Positions 5,723-6,555 of a DNA stretch of 6,555 nt are shown piece by piece. The DNA lies in the NCBI GenBank assembly GCA_021815655.1, contig JAKAGJ010000121.1, forward strand, positions 1 to 6,555, written 5' to 3'. A model generated the notes under the pieces. That model saw only the letters and a list, made by a program, of their open reading frames with translations. It was not told where the DNA came from and did no database searches. A program made the translations under genes and the position numbers. The DNA is from Deltaproteobacteria bacterium (GTDB taxonomy: Bacteria > Desulfobacterota > Desulfarculia > Desulfarculales > Desulfarculaceae). The number at the start of each line of letters is the position of its first letter. Position 1 is the first letter of the stretch.

Positions 5723-5775
5723 GCGCGGCGGGCGTCCCGCGCTCCGGTGATCCCCGCCGGGGCAGGCCCGCGGGC
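5723..5775 (+). promoter_or_regulatory. Cluster of GC-rich hairpins in the acsD leader
   Basis: Three stems stand in close succession: GCGCGG/CCGCGC (5723-5728 with 5737-5742), CCCC-GCC-GGGG (5752-5762) and the palindrome GCCCGCGGGC (5766-5775). Together they suggest a structured RNA leader about 50-100 nt before acsD. I could not match it to a known riboswitch; the conserved cobalamin-riboswitch boxes are not present in full. Confidence 0.35.
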
Positions 5776-5790
5776 AGGAAACCTTAATAT

Positions 5791-5805
5791 GAGGTACGGA
5801 ACCTC
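5791..5805 (+). promoter_or_regulatory. Hairpin next to the acsD ribosome-binding site
   Basis: GAGGT (5791-5795) and ACCTC (5801-5805) form a perfect 5-bp stem around ACGGA, ending eight bases before the GGGAGG ribosome-binding site (5813-5818). ACCT at 5781-5784 could instead pair with AGGT at 5792-5795, so two alternative folds are conceivable. Confidence 0.3.
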
Positions 5806-5826
5806 TAGCAGCGGGAGGGAGTTGCT

Positions 5827-6555
5827 GTGGCCTTTGAACTGACGAAAGTCTCCTACTCCGGCAAAATCATGGAGGTCACCCTGGGTCAGGGCGACAAGGC
5901 GCTCACCGTGGGCGGTGAGACCGCCTACCCCTTCCACACCTTCGAGGGCGTGATGCCCAAGAAGCCGGTGTTGGCCATGGAGGTGTGGGACATCAAGCCT
6001 GACGACTGGCCAGCCGCCTGCTCCGAGCCCTTCGCCGACGTGCTGGGCGACGTGGGCGCCTGGGCCAAGAAGTGCGTGGAGCAGTATGGGGCCGAGGCCA
6101 TCGTGCTGCAACTCAAGTCGACCGACCCCAACGGCGACGACGCCTCCCCCGCCTCGGCCTCGGCCAGCGTGGGCAAGGTGCTGGCGGCGGTGAACGTGCC
6201 GCTGATCGTCTGGGGCTCGGCCAACCCGGCCAAGGACGCCGAGACGCTCAAGTTGATCGCCGAGGACCACCAGGGCAAGAACCTGCTCCTGGGCCCGGTG
6301 GACGAGAAGAACCACAAGGCCGTGGGCGCCGCCGCCCTGGCCTACAAGCACTCCCTCATCTCCTCCTCGCCCATCGACGTCAACCTGGCCAAGCAGCTCA
6401 ACATCCTGCTCAGCAACCTGGGCGTGCCGCTCAACACCATGGTCATCGACCCCACCACCGGCGGTCTGGGCTACGGCATGGAGTATTCCTACTCCGTGAT
6501 GGAGCGCATCCGCATGGCCGCCCTGGTGCAGGAGGACGACAAGCTGGTGCTGCCC
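5827..6555 (+). CDS. acsD: Corrinoid iron-sulfur protein small subunit (CODH/ACS delta subunit), N-terminal part
   Basis: AcsD (CdhD in archaea) is the small, TIM-barrel-type subunit of the corrinoid iron-sulfur protein. Together with AcsC it carries the methyl group from methyltetrahydrofolate to acetyl-CoA synthase in the Wood-Ljungdahl pathway. The 243 codons present run open to the right edge. Family landmarks are YPFHTFEG (34-41), PVLAMEVWDIKPDDWP (47-62), AKKCVEQYGAE (80-90), NLLLG (152-156), DVNLAKQLNILLSNLGVPL (184-202) and IDPTTGGLGYGMEYSYSVMERIR (207-229). They match the order and spacing I recall for acetogen AcsD. The full protein is usually a little over 300 residues, so about the last quarter is missing. 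The start is GTG at 5827, eight bases after GGGAGG (5813-5818). cooC upstream encodes a maturation factor for the partner enzyme; the other acs genes probably follow beyond the window. In sulfate reducers this pathway often runs oxidatively. Confidence 0.95.
   Translation, partial: MAFELTKVSYSGKIMEVTLGQGDKALTVGGETAYPFHTFEGVMPKKPVLAMEVWDIKPDDWPAACSEPFADVLGDVGAWAKKCVEQYGAEAIVLQLKSTDPNGDDASPASASASVGKVLAAVNVPLIVWGSANPAKDAETLKLIAEDHQGKNLLLGPVDEKNHKAVGAAALAYKHSLISSSPIDVNLAKQLNILLSNLGVPLNTMVIDPTTGGLGYGMEYSYSVMERIRMAALVQEDDKLVLP

Noticed and set aside
5704..5787. 27-codon open frame in the acsD leader as a leader peptide
   Set aside because: It has no ribosome-binding site, its Arg/Gly/Pro/Ala content is what GC-rich sequence gives by chance, and it covers the hairpin cluster.
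5723..5826. Cobalamin riboswitch upstream of acsD
   Set aside because: GCAGGAAACCT (5774-5784) is only vaguely like the B12 box, and the other conserved segments, such as GCCACTG, are absent.

Overview
The window looks like chromosomal DNA from a GC-rich, anaerobic deltaproteobacterium (Desulfobacterota in the broad sense, possibly a Desulfarculus-like sulfate reducer). This is inferred from gene content, not from a database match: a bacterial dnaA/dnaN pair, a chemoreceptor of a type common in that group, and genes of the acetyl-CoA (Wood-Ljungdahl) pathway lie side by side. Two leftward core-replication genes flank two leftward membrane-protein genes, and a rightward carbon-monoxide/acetyl-CoA gene pair diverges from dnaA.

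Leftward half (minus strand, in transcription order). dnaA (about 4416 to 3040) ends in a textbook intrinsic terminator (2985-2954). After a 428-bp gap that carries a promoter come a double-Cache methyl-accepting chemotaxis protein (2611-779) and, 30 bp further on, mscL with a C-terminal four-cysteine ribbon (748-278). These two probably form one transcript. dnaN follows (from 164, running off the left edge) and seems to have its own promoter. So dnaA and dnaN, usually adjacent, are separated here by an independently transcribed two-gene unit, although all genes keep the same orientation.

Rightward half (plus strand). After a 368-bp divergent intergenic region holding candidate promoters for both directions comes cooC/acsF (4785-5552, TTG start), a MinD-like ATPase that helps load nickel into CO dehydrogenase/acetyl-CoA synthase. 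A 274-bp leader rich in inverted repeats then leads to acsD/cdhD (5827 to the right edge, GTG start), the small subunit of the corrinoid iron-sulfur protein that carries the methyl group to acetyl-CoA synthase. The two belong to one pathway: AcsD works with the enzyme that CooC helps mature.

I did not find an undescribed system. The points most worth a second look are the split dnaA-dnaN locus, the apparent lack of a HAMP domain in the chemoreceptor, the ribbon-tailed MscL, the symmetrical promoter region of the chemoreceptor, and the structured leaders of dnaA and acsD.
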